Positions 45,654 through 54,968 are shown, counted from the stretch's first letter. The stretch is 64,000 nucleotides of DNA from Mesorhizobium shangrilense (GCF_040537815.1 NZ_JBEWSZ010000001.1:1054001-1118000), one strand, 5' to 3'. Numbers and translations: made by a program. The notes: generated by a model from the sequence alone, not told the origin.

Positions 45654-46481
45654 CTAAGCCGGCAGGCCGGGGCGGTCGAGATTGTTGGGCGACAGCGTGA
45701 AAATCTCGCAGCCGGTATCGGTGACGCCAATCGTGTGCTCGTACTGGGCCGACAGCGAGCGATCGCGCGTCACAGCCGTCCAGCCATCCGACAGGACTTT
45801 GACGTGCGGCCGGCCGAGATTGATCATCGGCTCGACGGTGAAGATCATGCCCGGCCGCATCTCGACGCCTTCATGGGCGCTGCCATAGTGCAGGATGTTC
45901 GGCGCGTCGTGAAACAGCTGGCCGACGCCATGGCCGCAGAAATCGCGCACCACCGAGCAGCGCTCGCCTTCGGCAAAGCTCTGGATGGCGGCGCCGATGG
46001 CGCCGGTGCGGGCTCCCGGCCGGATCGCGGCGATGCCGCGCATCAGGCATTCATGGGTGACTTCGAGCAGCCGCTCGGCGGCGCGCTTGATGGTGCCGAC
46101 CGGGTACATGCGCGAGGAGTCGCCGTGCCAGCCGTCGAGGATGTAGGTGACGTCGATGTTGACGATGTCGCCGTCCTTCAACGGCTTGTTGTCGGGAATG
46201 CCATGGCAGACGACGTGGTTGATCGAGGTGCAGGACGACTTCGTATAGCCGCGATAGTTGAGCGTTGCCGGCAGCGCGCCGTGGTCCATGCCGAATTCGA
46301 AGACGAAACGGTCGATGGTCTCCGTTGTGACGCCAGGTTCGACCATGGGCACCAGCGCGTCGAGGCAACGCGCGGTAAGGTCGCAGGCCTTGCGCATGCC
46401 GGCAAAGCCTTCTTCGCCATAGAGGCGGATCTGTCCGGTGTTCCTGAGCGGTGCGGTGGCGGCGTCGAGATAGGTGACCAT
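45654..46481 (-). CDS. map: methionine aminopeptidase, type I
   Basis: The 275-residue enzyme removes initiator methionine. Metal-binding residues are in DIVNIDVTYILDGWHGDSSRM (Asp pair), GHGVGQLFHDAPNI (His), FTVEPMINLG (Glu) and the late AQYEHTIGVT (Glu). The substrate histidine lies in NHVVCHGIPD. Length is normal. It is convergent with the aldehyde dehydrogenase and stands on the same strand as radC, from which it is separated by the accessory block. Confidence 0.95.
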   Translation of the reverse strand: MVTYLDAATAPLRNTGQIRLYGEEGFAGMRKACDLTARCLDALVPMVEPGVTTETIDRFVFEFGMDHGALPATLNYRGYTKSSCTSINHVVCHGIPDNKPLKDGDIVNIDVTYILDGWHGDSSRMYPVGTIKRAAERLLEVTHECLMRGIAAIRPGARTGAIGAAIQSFAEGERCSVVRDFCGHGVGQLFHDAPNILHYGSAHEGVEMRPGMIFTVEPMINLGRPHVKVLSDGWTAVTRDRSLSAQYEHTIGVTDTGCEIFTLSPNNLDRPGLPA

Positions 46482-46741
46482 TGTGTCCGTCTTGTCGGGT
46501 GAGGCCCTCTATATGAGCCGGCGTGAAATTCCCTCCAGATTTGGCACTTGAAGGCAAAAGGTTCAAGGAAGAACTGCCCAGGGCGGCCGAACATGGCGGA
46601 GATTCGCGTCCGCCGGCTCGACGTTTGGCCGCTCCCGCCTGGGTTTGCTTTCCTTTCTTGCCCATGTGCGGTACGGCGGGTGAACGATTTTGGAGAACGC
46701 GCGCCTTGAGGTTCGAGCGCATCAGGTCATTTGACACGCCG

Positions 46742-47098
46742 ATGACGGCAGCCTGCTCATGTCTGGTGGGCCTGGTGCTGCTCGTTCTGCTGTGTCTCGG
46801 CCAACCGGGCGCACCAGCCTTCGCCGGCACCGACACCGGTGGCCCCAGCCTCAGCCTGGAGCAGCATGGCGAGGCCGCGGCGCTGCTGCGCATCACCGGC
46901 AAGGTTCAGGCAGTTGAAGTCCGCACCGGCCGATCGGTGTTTGCAAAGTTTGCGAGCGGTAACCCGGCCTTGTTGCCGCCGGAGCCTCAATTCCTCCTGC
47001 TTGATCGCACGTCGCTGGTCGAGCGGTTTACCGTGCGCGCGGCCGTTGCCGTGCCGCGGTCGAATGCCAACCGGCCGCGTGCGCCGCCGTCGGTCTGA
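46742..47098 (+). CDS. possible exported small protein
   Basis: The 118-residue frame from ATG 46742 has an export-like N-terminus (SCLVGLVLLVLLCLGQPG followed by AFA) and a mature part of about 90 residues without a recognised domain. The frame is open back to 46523, but the upstream residues look non-coding. The 260-bp gap after map holds no other supported gene. Coding status is not certain. Confidence 0.35.
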   Translation: MTAACSCLVGLVLLVLLCLGQPGAPAFAGTDTGGPSLSLEQHGEAAALLRITGKVQAVEVRTGRSVFAKFASGNPALLPPEPQFLLLDRTSLVERFTVRAAVAVPRSNANRPRAPPSV

Positions 47099-47202
47099 CC
47101 GGCACTTTCAGCTTTCACCCATAAATCCTTCTGCGTCGCGGACCGGTGCGGCGGCCCTTGGCCGTGCGTCGGCCACGGGACGCGTCATTCGGACTGCTTT
47201 CA

Positions 47203-47439
47203 ATGGAACGTATCAAGACATTCAGGACTCTCTCGCGCGCGGCGACGGCCGCGTTGTTTCTCTCGGTCCAGGCCATCATCTGCATCGGAACCATCTATTG
47301 GGCGGTCGCCGAGACACTCCGGCTTTCCGGAACGGGAGCCATGGTTCTCGGTGTCATCTTCGCGGTGCCATCGGCCTATGTCCTGCTGGTGGTCACCCGC
47401 ATGTGCTATGAAGCGGAGACCGATCCGGCAAACCAGTGA
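47203..47439 (+). CDS. small membrane protein, unknown
   Basis: The 77-residue protein has two predicted membrane helices (AALFLSVQAIICIGTIYWAV and GAMVLGVIFAVPSAYVLLVV) and a short charged end (RMCYEAETDPANQ). ATG 47203 gives MERIKTF; no clear ribosome site is visible. No family recognised. Confidence 0.5.
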   Translation: MERIKTFRTLSRAATAALFLSVQAIICIGTIYWAVAETLRLSGTGAMVLGVIFAVPSAYVLLVVTRMCYEAETDPANQ

Positions 47440-47635
47440 ACTGGCCGGATTGCGCCCCCGGTTCGGCGTCAGCCGCCTGGGAAGGCTGGCATGACGTCAG
47501 CAGACGACTGTGGAAGGCCACGGCATCGCATTGCGGTGGCCGCAGTGACGACACATTCCTTGCCGAGAAACCCCTTCAGGCAACTTTTTAAGACGAACCG
47601 CGTTACGCTCTCGACGTCGGTTCGGGAGACTTGGA

Positions 47636-47932
47636 ATGGACAGATTGCAATTCGAGGTTCCGGTGCGCATCGCGCCCGAACCCGGCCTGCCCGTGGAGGA
47701 AATCTATGGCGTCGAACAGGCGCTCGATTTGCTGCAGGACTGGCCGGTTCGCAAGCAAGGGCCAGTCTACCAGAAAGCCTTCAATGCGTGCTTCGGCGCC
47801 ACGGTGGACGTGGTGAAGACGGAAGACGCATGTCGCGCCTTCATGGCATTCTGCCGGGTCAGCGGGCTGATGGCCCGCGATATGATGACCACCCGCAAGC
47901 GCGACAGTGAGGCGAGAGGTCTGCGGGCATAG
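47636..47932 (+). CDS. DUF982 family protein
   Basis: The 98-residue protein fits the rhizobial DUF982 family: an N-terminal FEVPVRIA strand, then a helical part with QALDLLQDWPVRKQG, an AFNAC segment and CRAFMAFCRVSGL. DUF982 proteins are short, often present in many copies in Rhizobiales, and of unknown function. The ATG follows GGA. A second small gene follows. Confidence 0.75.
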   Translation: MDRLQFEVPVRIAPEPGLPVEEIYGVEQALDLLQDWPVRKQGPVYQKAFNACFGATVDVVKTEDACRAFMAFCRVSGLMARDMMTTRKRDSEARGLRA

Positions 47933-48085
47933 CTCTGACGCATGACCAACTCGCCTTTTCTGCCTTTGCGGCAAGCGTTGATCACGTTTCATGAATCGTC
48001 GTTAAGGATCCGTTTTCACCTTCGCGGCTACGCCAGTGACCGTAGGGCAGCGTTCGATTCGTTGCGTCAGTCTCATGGTGTGAAG

Positions 48086-48331
48086 ATGCATTCAGCAGAA
48101 GTGCGAGTTTTTCCGATAGACCGTCAGATCGTCCTGGTTCGCGAGGTCGCGGCCAAGCTCGACAAGCTGCACGGGGACACAGCCACATCATTCTGGAAGG
48201 CCACGGCCGGCGAACTCCTTGATCGTGTCGTCGGGTCGGGCAAGGACAGGGCTTCGGCAAGCGATGAAGTCCGTCGCTTCTTCGCCGCTGTTCAACGAGA
48301 AATGCATATGTTGACCGGCGACCTCGCCTGA
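48086..48331 (+). CDS. small hypothetical protein (DUF6074-like)
   Basis: The 81-residue protein begins MHSAEVRVFPIDRQIVLVRE and continues helically with ATSFWKATAGELLDRVV and SDEVRRFFAAVQREMHML. The FP-x-x-R start and spacing resemble short rhizobial DUF6074 proteins. The frame is open back to 47942, but those residues are unlike a protein, so I prefer ATG 48086. Confidence 0.45.
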   Translation: MHSAEVRVFPIDRQIVLVREVAAKLDKLHGDTATSFWKATAGELLDRVVGSGKDRASASDEVRRFFAAVQREMHMLTGDLA

Positions 48332-48796
48332 GACGGCGCCGAAACCGCATCAGCGTCGTTTTTCGCCGCGCGGGGATTTCAAATCTTTCTGCTTACGGTC
48401 AAGTTTAAGCGGCGGATTGGATTGTCCCATAATGATGAGGTGTGCGCTCAGGTTTATTCGGGCTCATGAATCCGAGACCTGCCGCCCTGGCTATCAGGTT
48501 TCGACAATATTATATATTTCTGATGATCTAAGATAAATCCATGGCGCCGAGCGCCTTTCGCGCCATCGGCGTCGAGGATCCATGATTTATTTCAGAGTTA
48601 TTTTTGATAAATTTAGTAACGCTAGTATTTGTATTTCTTCTGGCAGCTTAGAACCATTATAAAGTGTGCCAGATCGCGAATTTGTGATGCTTCGATCTGT
48701 TCGCGTTTCTGCATTTTTCTTGTTGCCTTCGCTCGCAAGGGTGTAGGTGCGGCCCACGCAGCCGGGAAATTGGATGAACGGCTCCAGGGCTTTTGA
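48332..48796. other. A/T-rich intergenic region upstream of efeU
   Basis: This 465-bp gap contains no supported gene. Its second half (about 48500-48720) is clearly more A/T-rich than the surroundings and holds the Irr-like box described separately, so it is the likely promoter region of the efe operon. Confidence 0.6.
48647..48663. promoter_or_regulatory. Irr/ICE-like iron-control box
   Basis: CTTAGAA and TTATAAA are separated by CCA. The rhizobial Irr box (iron control element) is of the form TTTAGAA-N3-TTCTAAA, so this matches 12 of 14 arm positions. It ends 133 bp before the efeU start. Iron control of an iron-uptake operon is expected, but the match is by eye. Confidence 0.45.
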
Positions 48797-49660
48797 ATGC
48801 TGGTTCCTTTCCTCATCATGCTGCGCGAGGGCATCGAAGCAGCCCTTATTGTTGGCATCATCGCGAGCTATTTGCGCCAGACAGGCCGTCGTGCGTGGCT
48901 GCCGCTGGTCTGGGTGGGCGTCGGTCTGGCCGTCGCTCTTTCGCTTGGCGTCGGCATTGCATTCGACCTTGCGAGCGGCGAGTTCCCGCAACGCATTCAG
49001 GAGATGTTCGAGGCGGCTGTCGGGCTGGTTGCCGTCATCATCCTGACCTCCATGGTGTTCTGGGTGCGGAAGGCGGCGCGCTCGATCAAGGCCGAACTCC
49101 ATGACTCGATCGACCACGCGCTGAGCACCGGCGATCATCAGTCGATGGCGCTTCTGGGCATGGTGTTTTTCGCTGTTGCCCGCGAGGGGCTGGAATCGGT
49201 GTTCTTCCTGCTTGCCACCTTCCAGCAAGGCGCCGAGGTCGGCGTCGGCGCGCCGGTTGGCGCCGTGCTGGGATTGGCTGTCGCCGTCATCGTCGGGTTC
49301 CTCATTTATTATGGTGGCGTGAAGCTCAATCTGCGCGTGTTCTTCCGCTGGACCGGCTTCTTCATCCTGTTCGTCGCGGCGGGATTGCTCGCCGGCTCGT
49401 TGCGCGCACTGCACGAGGCGGGCCTGTGGAACGGCCTGCAGGCCGCGGCTTTCGATCTCAGTTCCATCTTGCCCATGGATAGCGCGCTCGGATCGGTGCT
49501 TGCCGGCATATTGGGCTATCAGGACCAGCCGACCGTCGGTGAAGTGCTGGTCTACCTGCTCTACCTCGTTCCGGCGCTGATCCTTTTTGTTCCCGCGCCA
49601 CCAGCTCCGGTTTCTTCCCAGCCTGCACCGGACGCTTCGCGCCGTCCCGGCGCCATTTGA
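48797..49660 (+). CDS. efeU: FTR1-family iron permease EfeU
   Basis: The 287-residue membrane protein has about seven helices and the two hallmark iron-binding REGxE motifs: LREGIEAALIVG near residue 10 and AREGLESVFFLL near residue 130. EfeU imports ferrous iron across the inner membrane, helped by EfeO and EfeB. It is the first gene of efeU-efeO-efeB-efeM and overlaps the start region of efeO. A Pro/Ala-rich C-terminus is cytoplasmic or periplasmic and of no known role. Confidence 0.94.
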   Translation: MLVPFLIMLREGIEAALIVGIIASYLRQTGRRAWLPLVWVGVGLAVALSLGVGIAFDLASGEFPQRIQEMFEAAVGLVAVIILTSMVFWVRKAARSIKAELHDSIDHALSTGDHQSMALLGMVFFAVAREGLESVFFLLATFQQGAEVGVGAPVGAVLGLAVAVIVGFLIYYGGVKLNLRVFFRWTGFFILFVAAGLLAGSLRALHEAGLWNGLQAAAFDLSSILPMDSALGSVLAGILGYQDQPTVGEVLVYLLYLVPALILFVPAPPAPVSSQPAPDASRRPGAI

Positions 49661-49671
49661 GGGCAATGGCG

Positions 49672-50883
49672 ATGTCAGGTGGATTGAAGCAGTCTCAGAT
49701 CGCCGCCGTCGCGGCTTTCGTGGTGATCGCGGTGGGTGGTGGTTACTACGCCTGGCAAAAGGGTGGTGACACGGGTGCGCCCAGGCCCGTTGCTGGAGCA
49801 ACCGCACCGGCCAACCAATCGGTTAGTGCGACCCCAGGCAAAGCCACGGAGGCGACGGTTACCGTCAACGCCAGTGCATGCGACCCCGAGGAGATGACCG
49901 TGCCGGCGGGCAAGGTGACCTTCTCCATCGTCAACAAGAGCACGCGCGCGCTGGAGTGGGAAATCCTCACCGGCGTCATGGTGGTGGACGAGCGCGAGAA
50001 CATCGCGCCGGGCTTTACACAGAAGCTGACGACCACGCTTGAGCCCGGCGATTACGAAATCACCTGCGGCCTGCTCAGCAATCCCAAGGGTAAGCTTCAT
50101 GTCACCGGCACCATGCCGGCTTCCGTGACGCCGAAGCTGGTCGACCTGATCGGGCCGATGGCCGAATACAAGGTCTATCTTGGCGGGAAAGCGGCGGCGC
50201 TTGGCGAGGCGACAGTCAAATTCGCCGATGCCGTCAAGGCCGGCGATCTCGACGCCGCCCGCAAGCTCTACGCGCCGGCCCGCGCCCACTATGAGAGCAT
50301 CAAGCCGATCGCCGAACTCTTCGCCGATCTTGATGCTGCCATCGATGCGAACGCAGGCGCCTATGAGAAGAAGGAAGCAGATCCCAGCTTTGGTGGTTTT
50401 CACCGCGTTGAATATGGGCTGTTCGCACAATCGAATACCGCCGGCCTGGCGCCGCTGGCCGACAAGCTCTCCGCCGATATCGCGCAGCTCGGTAACCGGC
50501 TGAAGACGCTTACAATTCCGCCGGACAAGATGGCGACTGGAGCCGCCAGCCTCATCGAACAGGTCGCGTCTTCGAAGATTGCCGGGGAGGGCGGTCGTTA
50601 CAGCCGGACCGACCTGTGGGACATCCAGGCCAATGTCGACGGCGCAAGAAAGATCTTTGATCTCTTGCATCCGCTGCTTGCAAAGGCCGACGGCGCACTG
50701 ACGAACCGCATCGATGCCGATTTCTCGGCGGCTGGCGCAATTCTGGCCAGGTACCGCGCCGCCGACGGTTCCCTGGCGACCTACGAGAAGGTGTCCGAAG
50801 ACGACCGCACTGCCTTGCAGCAGGCAATGACTACGCTTGCGAACGATCTCGCAGGGCTTTCCGGCGCCCTGGGGCTGGCTTGA
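49672..50883 (+). CDS. efeO: EfeO: cupredoxin plus M75 imelysin domain
   Basis: The 403-residue protein has an N-terminal membrane anchor or signal (IAAVAAFVVIAVGGGYYAW). A cupredoxin-like domain follows near residues 55-145 (ACDPEEMTVPAGKVTFSIV, EPGDYEITCGLLSNPKG). The C-terminal M75/imelysin domain carries the GFHRVEYGLF motif (HxxE metal site). EfeO is the periplasmic partner of EfeU. I chose ATG 49672 because GAGGG lies seven bases upstream; TTG 49657 and ATG 49666 are also in frame. efeB starts 11 bp after its stop. Confidence 0.9.
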   Translation: MSGGLKQSQIAAVAAFVVIAVGGGYYAWQKGGDTGAPRPVAGATAPANQSVSATPGKATEATVTVNASACDPEEMTVPAGKVTFSIVNKSTRALEWEILTGVMVVDERENIAPGFTQKLTTTLEPGDYEITCGLLSNPKGKLHVTGTMPASVTPKLVDLIGPMAEYKVYLGGKAAALGEATVKFADAVKAGDLDAARKLYAPARAHYESIKPIAELFADLDAAIDANAGAYEKKEADPSFGGFHRVEYGLFAQSNTAGLAPLADKLSADIAQLGNRLKTLTIPPDKMATGAASLIEQVASSKIAGEGGRYSRTDLWDIQANVDGARKIFDLLHPLLAKADGALTNRIDADFSAAGAILARYRAADGSLATYEKVSEDDRTALQQAMTTLANDLAGLSGALGLA

Positions 50884-50893
50884 GGTGAAGACC

Positions 50894-52246
50894 ATGGCAG
50901 GGAATTCCGTCGACAATACGAAACAATCAGGCATGGGCCTGTCGCTGGACCGCCGTCGTTTGCTTTTGGGCCTGGGCGCTGCCGGTGGGGCGATCGTCAG
51001 CGCCTCCGCGGCTCGTGCGGACAGGTGCCCGATGGCGGCTGCCGGCGTTGCGGCCTCACCTCTGCCGACCATTGACGATCGCCAGCCGTTCCATGGCATC
51101 CACCAGGCCGGCATCACCTCGTCGCGACCTCCCGCCGGACTGGTGGTCGCCTTTGATGTTCTCGCCAAGAATCGATCAGATCTTCAGCGTCTCATGCATA
51201 CGCTGACCGACCGGATCGCGTTCCTGACGGAAGGCGGCGCGGCGCCTGTGGGTGAGCTGGATTTTCCGCCTCCTGATTCCGGTCTGCTCGGGCCGGTTGT
51301 CTCGCCGGACAATCTCACCATGACGGTCGCCGTCGGCGCGTCACTGTTTGATGATCGTTTCGGCCTTGCTGGCGTCAAGCCGACAAGACTTGCGACGATG
51401 CACCAGTTTCCCAATGATGCGCTGGAGGTTGACCGCTGTCATGGCGACCTCCTGCTGCAGATCTGCTCGAATACGGCGGAGACAAACATCCACGCGCTGC
51501 GCGACGTGGTGAAACACACGCCCGACCTCCTGATGGTGCGGTGGCAGCAGGATGGTTTCGTGCCGGCGCCGCGCGAGCCCGGCGAGCGCAAGGAAGCGCC
51601 GCGCAACATGCTCGGCTTCAAGGATGGCACCGCCAATCCCGATTCGTCCGATGCAGCCTTGATGGACCGGATCGTCTGGGTACGGCAGGACGCGGGGGAA
51701 CAGCCCTGGGCTGCCGGCGGCACCTACCAGGTGGTGCGCATCATCCGCAATTTCGTCGAGCGCTGGGACCGTACGCGGCTTGTCGAACAGCAGACGATCA
51801 TCGGCCGCGACAAATATTCAGGCGCGCCGCTGACCATGAAGGCGGAGCGTGACGTTCCCAAATACGCTGATGATCCCAAGGGAAACAACATTCCCCTGAA
51901 CGCCCACATCCGGCTCGCGAACCCGCGCACGGCGGCGACCGATGCCAATCTGATCCTGCGCCGTCCCTTCAACTTCTCGCGCGGGGTAACCAAGGCGGGA
52001 CAGCTCGACATGGGTCTTCTGTTCATCTGCTTCCAGGCTGATCTCGATGCCGGCTTCATCGCCGTCCAGAACCGGCTGAATGGCGAGCCCCTAGAGGAGT
52101 ACATCAAGCCCGTCGGCGGCGGCTATTTCTTCGCGCTTCCCGGCGTGCCGGATCAGCACAGCTATCTCGGCCAATCCATGCTGGAGGCAGCCGGACGTTT
52201 CGATCGATCGGAAGAAAATCCTTCAGCAACAAAGAAAGGAGCCTGA
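50894..52246 (+). CDS. efeB: EfeB: Tat-exported DyP-type heme peroxidase
   Basis: The 450-residue protein has a twin-arginine signal (SLDRRRLLLGLGAAGGAIV, cleavage near ARA). The DyP-peroxidase domain carries the GFKDGTANPD motif with the distal aspartate and a downstream HIRLANPRT with the probable heme-ligand histidine. EfeB works with EfeO in iron acquisition in the periplasm. It would be exported folded by TatABC, encoded at 12673-14592. ATG 50894 begins the signal; the frame upstream overlaps efeO. Confidence 0.94.
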   Translation: MAGNSVDNTKQSGMGLSLDRRRLLLGLGAAGGAIVSASAARADRCPMAAAGVAASPLPTIDDRQPFHGIHQAGITSSRPPAGLVVAFDVLAKNRSDLQRLMHTLTDRIAFLTEGGAAPVGELDFPPPDSGLLGPVVSPDNLTMTVAVGASLFDDRFGLAGVKPTRLATMHQFPNDALEVDRCHGDLLLQICSNTAETNIHALRDVVKHTPDLLMVRWQQDGFVPAPREPGERKEAPRNMLGFKDGTANPDSSDAALMDRIVWVRQDAGEQPWAAGGTYQVVRIIRNFVERWDRTRLVEQQTIIGRDKYSGAPLTMKAERDVPKYADDPKGNNIPLNAHIRLANPRTAATDANLILRRPFNFSRGVTKAGQLDMGLLFICFQADLDAGFIAVQNRLNGEPLEEYIKPVGGGYFFALPGVPDQHSYLGQSMLEAAGRFDRSEENPSATKKGA

Positions 52247-52249
52247 AAC

Positions 52250-53071
52250 ATGAATTTCCGTTCCATCGCGCTGGCCGGCATCTGCGGTTTTGCGCTGTCG
52301 AACATCGCCTGGGCGGCCATCGATCCGATGGCGCTTGTCCAACCGGTCGCCGACTACAAGGTCTACGTCTCCAAGGGCGTCGATGATCTCGTCGCCCAGA
52401 CAGAGAAATTCACGGCAGCCGTGAAGGCCGACAGGCTTGACGAGGCGAAGGCACTCTACGCACCGACGCGCGTCCACTACGAGGCGATCGAGCCGATCGC
52501 CGAACTCTTTTCGGATCTCGACGGGTCGATCGATTCGCGCGCCAGCGACCATGAGAAGGCGGAACAGGATCCAGGCTTCACCGGCTTCCACCGCATCGAA
52601 TACGCGCTCTTTGTGGAAGGCACCACAAAGGACATGCACGACTTCGCAGACAAGCTGAATGCCGATGTGCTCGACCTCCAGAAGCGGGTGAAGACGCTGA
52701 CCATTCCGCCGGACAAGATGGTGGGCGGCGCCGCCGGCCTGATCGAGGAAGTCGCGTCGTCCAAGATCAGCGGCGAGGAGGATCGCTACAGCCATACGGA
52801 TCTGTGGGATTTCCAGGCCAATGTCGACGGCGCTGAAAAGATCGTCGACCTGCTGCGGCCGCTGACCACCCAGGCCGACAAGGGCCTGTCCGACAAGATC
52901 GATGGCAACTTCAAGACCGTCGATGACATCCTGGCCAAATATCGCGCCGCCGACGGATCATTCGCGGCCTATGACAAGCTGACCGGGGATGATCGCAAGG
53001 CGTTGCAGGGGCCGGTGACCGCGCTGGCCGAGGATCTGTCGACACTTCAGGGCACGCTTGGTCTCAAGTAG
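52250..53071 (+). CDS. efeM: EfeM-type second M75 (imelysin) protein
   Basis: The 273-residue secreted protein has a signal peptide ([18 protein letters not shown]) and an M75 domain only; there is no cupredoxin. Its domain is closely related to that of EfeO, with shared segments [49 protein letters not shown] and [16 protein letters not shown]. It begins 3 bp after the efeB stop behind AGGAGCC. Tandem duplication of the EfeO C-domain is the simplest explanation. A terminator-like hairpin follows. Confidence 0.9.
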   Translation: MNFRSIALAGICGFALSNIAWAAIDPMALVQPVADYKVYVSKGVDDLVAQTEKFTAAVKADRLDEAKALYAPTRVHYEAIEPIAELFSDLDGSIDSRASDHEKAEQDPGFTGFHRIEYALFVEGTTKDMHDFADKLNADVLDLQKRVKTLTIPPDKMVGGAAGLIEEVASSKISGEEDRYSHTDLWDFQANVDGAEKIVDLLRPLTTQADKGLSDKIDGNFKTVDDILAKYRAADGSFAAYDKLTGDDRKALQGPVTALAEDLSTLQGTLGLK

Positions 53072-53121
53072 GACTTTGTCCTGGAGAGAGGGCAGTGCCG
53101 ACATCGATTCGGAATTGGATA

Positions 53122-53161
53122 AAAAGCCCGCTGTCCGCTCTGGTGGACAGCGAGCCCTTTT
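53122..53161 (+). terminator. terminator-like hairpin ending the efe operon
   Basis: An 8-bp stem (CGCTGTCC at 53129-53136, GGACAGCG at 53145-53152) is flanked by AAAA on the left and CCCTTTT on the right. It lies 50 bp after the efeM stop. The rest of the 310-bp gap to 53381 shows nothing else I can name. Confidence 0.7.
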
Positions 53162-53381
53162 GAATGACCAGCCCCATATGCGGGGGGGTGGGAGGGGCCA
53201 GCCGCCGGCACCATCAAGCCGAATCGCGTGCAAGTCCAGCCGATGGGCGACTTCCAAAGGTATAGCTGCATATCCGAAGGTATAGCGTCGATTCGAAGCG
53301 CCGGTGTCTAGAATAGCATGGCCAGCCATCTGGCATCTTCGGTCTTGAAAAGGTAGGGTTTTTGAATTTCAGTTCGCCGCC

Positions 53382-53668
53382 ATGCTTTTGACCGCTATCA
53401 TTGTTGCTCAAATACTCGATCCGATCAGAATCATCCTGGTAGGCATCGCATTTTTCGCCTGTAGGCTGGCAGAGCGCCAAGGTGCCGGGTGGCTCGCGCT
53501 CATCGTGGCGCTCGCGGCGATCGCTGCTTTTTTCCGTTCGTCATCTTTGGCCAGACTGGCAACGCCGCATGGACGTCAGCGGTGGTCGGCGTCATCTCGA
53601 ACGCGCTTATCGTTCTCGTGCTGGCCGGACTCCAGAAGCTCTATCGACGGGTTTTGCGATCGGCCTGA
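53382..53668 (+). pseudogene. small three-helix membrane protein gene with frameshift
   Basis: ATG 53382 opens a hydrophobic frame (LLTAIIVAQILDPIRIILVG, then WLALIVALAAIAAFF). At a run of six T (53528-53533) this frame turns into low-quality sequence. The other frame continues naturally with PFVIFGQTGN, SAVVGVISNALIVLVLAGLQ and KLYRRVLRSA before TGA 53666-53668. One T fewer than needed explains the break. Joined, it would encode 95 residues with three membrane helices. It may be a pseudogene or a homopolymer sequencing error. Confidence 0.6.
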
Positions 53669-53709
53669 GAACCGAGCATGGCGCAAACCGACCAGGTCGA
53701 AATGTTGGC

Positions 53710-54501
53710 CTATTGGCTCATGTCCGCCAATGCATCGCGCATCGCGGAACTGGTAATGCCGAACATGCCTCCGTAGAGGAAGGTCAAATCTATAATGACG
53801 AACATGACGCTGGCGACGGCTACGACCGAGATTGCCAGGACGATCGCACTCACCATCCGCCGCGGAACTTGCAGTCCGAAGCTGAAGAACACCAGCACCA
53901 GCCAGAAGCTGACTATGCCACTGTATGAATTGCTGGCCGCACGCCCTGAATCTTCAATGACCGCCCAACGGCTCTCCTCGACCATTGTGAAGTTCAATCG
54001 GCACCTGGCAGCCATGTTTGCGTGCGCGGTATCTGCCGGTGCCATGGAGTCGATCAATGATCCGATTTCGTTCATCATGACCTTTAGCGCTGCATCTTCG
54101 CCGCTTATGGCCATGTGATGAACATCCGGCATGCCCTCGACGACGGGCACGGCCTCATGCGGCCACGTGCTCGCTATAACGGCAGCCGTATATTGGCGAA
54201 GACGTTGTCTTGTCGGATCCGTCTCGGGGCCAAGATTTCGAAGGCACTCGTCGAGACGTGCCAATTTGGCGGCATAGAGAGAGCGATCACGGTTGGCGGC
54301 ATCAAAAGCCGATTTCGCCGAAGATAACTGCAGGCTGAGGACCAGGGCGGTGAAGGTGACGAGTAGACCTGTGCCCAGGCTTACCGCGTCCATATTGTCC
54401 TTGGAAAAATGATCTTCGGGAAGCCAGGCGCGCAACACCACCCCACCGATGGCGCTTACGCTGAACAGTGCCAGAAACCCAAGCCCGTAAAGTATTTCCA
54501 T
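53710..54501 (-). CDS. bestrophin-like membrane protein (DUF4239)
   Basis: The 263-residue protein has paired N-terminal membrane helices (ILYGLGFLALFSVSAIGGVV and SLGTGLLVTFTALVLSLQLS). A soluble helical middle follows (YAAKLARLDECLRNLGPETD), and then two C-terminal helices (GIVSFWLVLVFFSFGLQV, MVSAIVLAISVVAVASVMFV). This is the layout of DUF4239 proteins, described as bestrophin-like. ATG 54501 is used; the frame upstream to 54528 adds nine polar residues. Function unknown. Confidence 0.7.
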   Translation of the reverse strand: MEILYGLGFLALFSVSAIGGVVLRAWLPEDHFSKDNMDAVSLGTGLLVTFTALVLSLQLSSAKSAFDAANRDRSLYAAKLARLDECLRNLGPETDPTRQRLRQYTAAVIASTWPHEAVPVVEGMPDVHHMAISGEDAALKVMMNEIGSLIDSMAPADTAHANMAARCRLNFTMVEESRWAVIEDSGRAASNSYSGIVSFWLVLVFFSFGLQVPRRMVSAIVLAISVVAVASVMFVIIDLTFLYGGMFGITSSAMRDALADMSQ

Positions 54502-54940
54502 CGCGCAAAGTGGCCGGAAATTCGGCAATTGTGCCGCTTGATGTCTTGGCTTTCAAAAGTATCGCCCCCAGCCAAACTATGCAAGCAGTGGCCTCACAGT
54601 GGCGGGTCTGGCCTTTCTGCTTGTCCAGCTTGCGATAAGTTCCCGGATCGCGGACGTGTGTGCTCTGCGATAATGTACTTTTGGACTTCAGCCCCGGATG
54701 GTCGAAAAACCCTTATGGGGACAGGGGCTGGAATTGGCCTGGCGTGGAGCGCTGAAAGGCGGAAGCGCTGACAAGGTGTCAGCTTACCGATGCCGCCCGT
54801 TCCCCGTATCGAGCCTCGTTGAAATTGCCGTTCGAAGCCGAACGAGGCGACCCAACGAAGCTTGAAAAGCAGAAGCCAAGGAAGGCTTGTTTGGTCGTCG
54901 TCTGACGGTTTTGGAGACGGTTTGCCTAAACGGCTTGATT
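54502..54940. other. gene-free stretch before the tRNA fragment
   Basis: No supported gene, repeat or promoter is visible in these roughly 440 bp; open frames on both strands have no family resemblance. It ends at the copy of the tRNA-Glu 3' end. Confidence 0.5.
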
Positions 54941-54968
54941 TGTCTGGTACGCCCAAGGGGGAATCGAA
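54941..54968 (-). repeat. partial copy of the tRNA-Glu 3' end, possible attachment site
   Basis: Bases 54941-54960 are identical to 56764-56783, which is the 3' end of tRNA-Glu plus four flanking bases. Seven more bases (AATCGAA) match after one extra G. The copy has the same orientation as the tRNA and lies on its 3' side, as expected for the distal attachment site of an element integrated at the tRNA 3' end. Confidence 0.6.

Noticed and set aside
46051..46902. Minus-strand 283-codon frame extending beyond map
   Set aside because: It overlaps map in another frame and shows no domain; map itself starts at 46481 with a proper N-terminus.
54409..54771. 120-codon plus-strand frame
   Set aside because: It overlaps the start of the DUF4239 gene antisense and runs through sequence without coding character.
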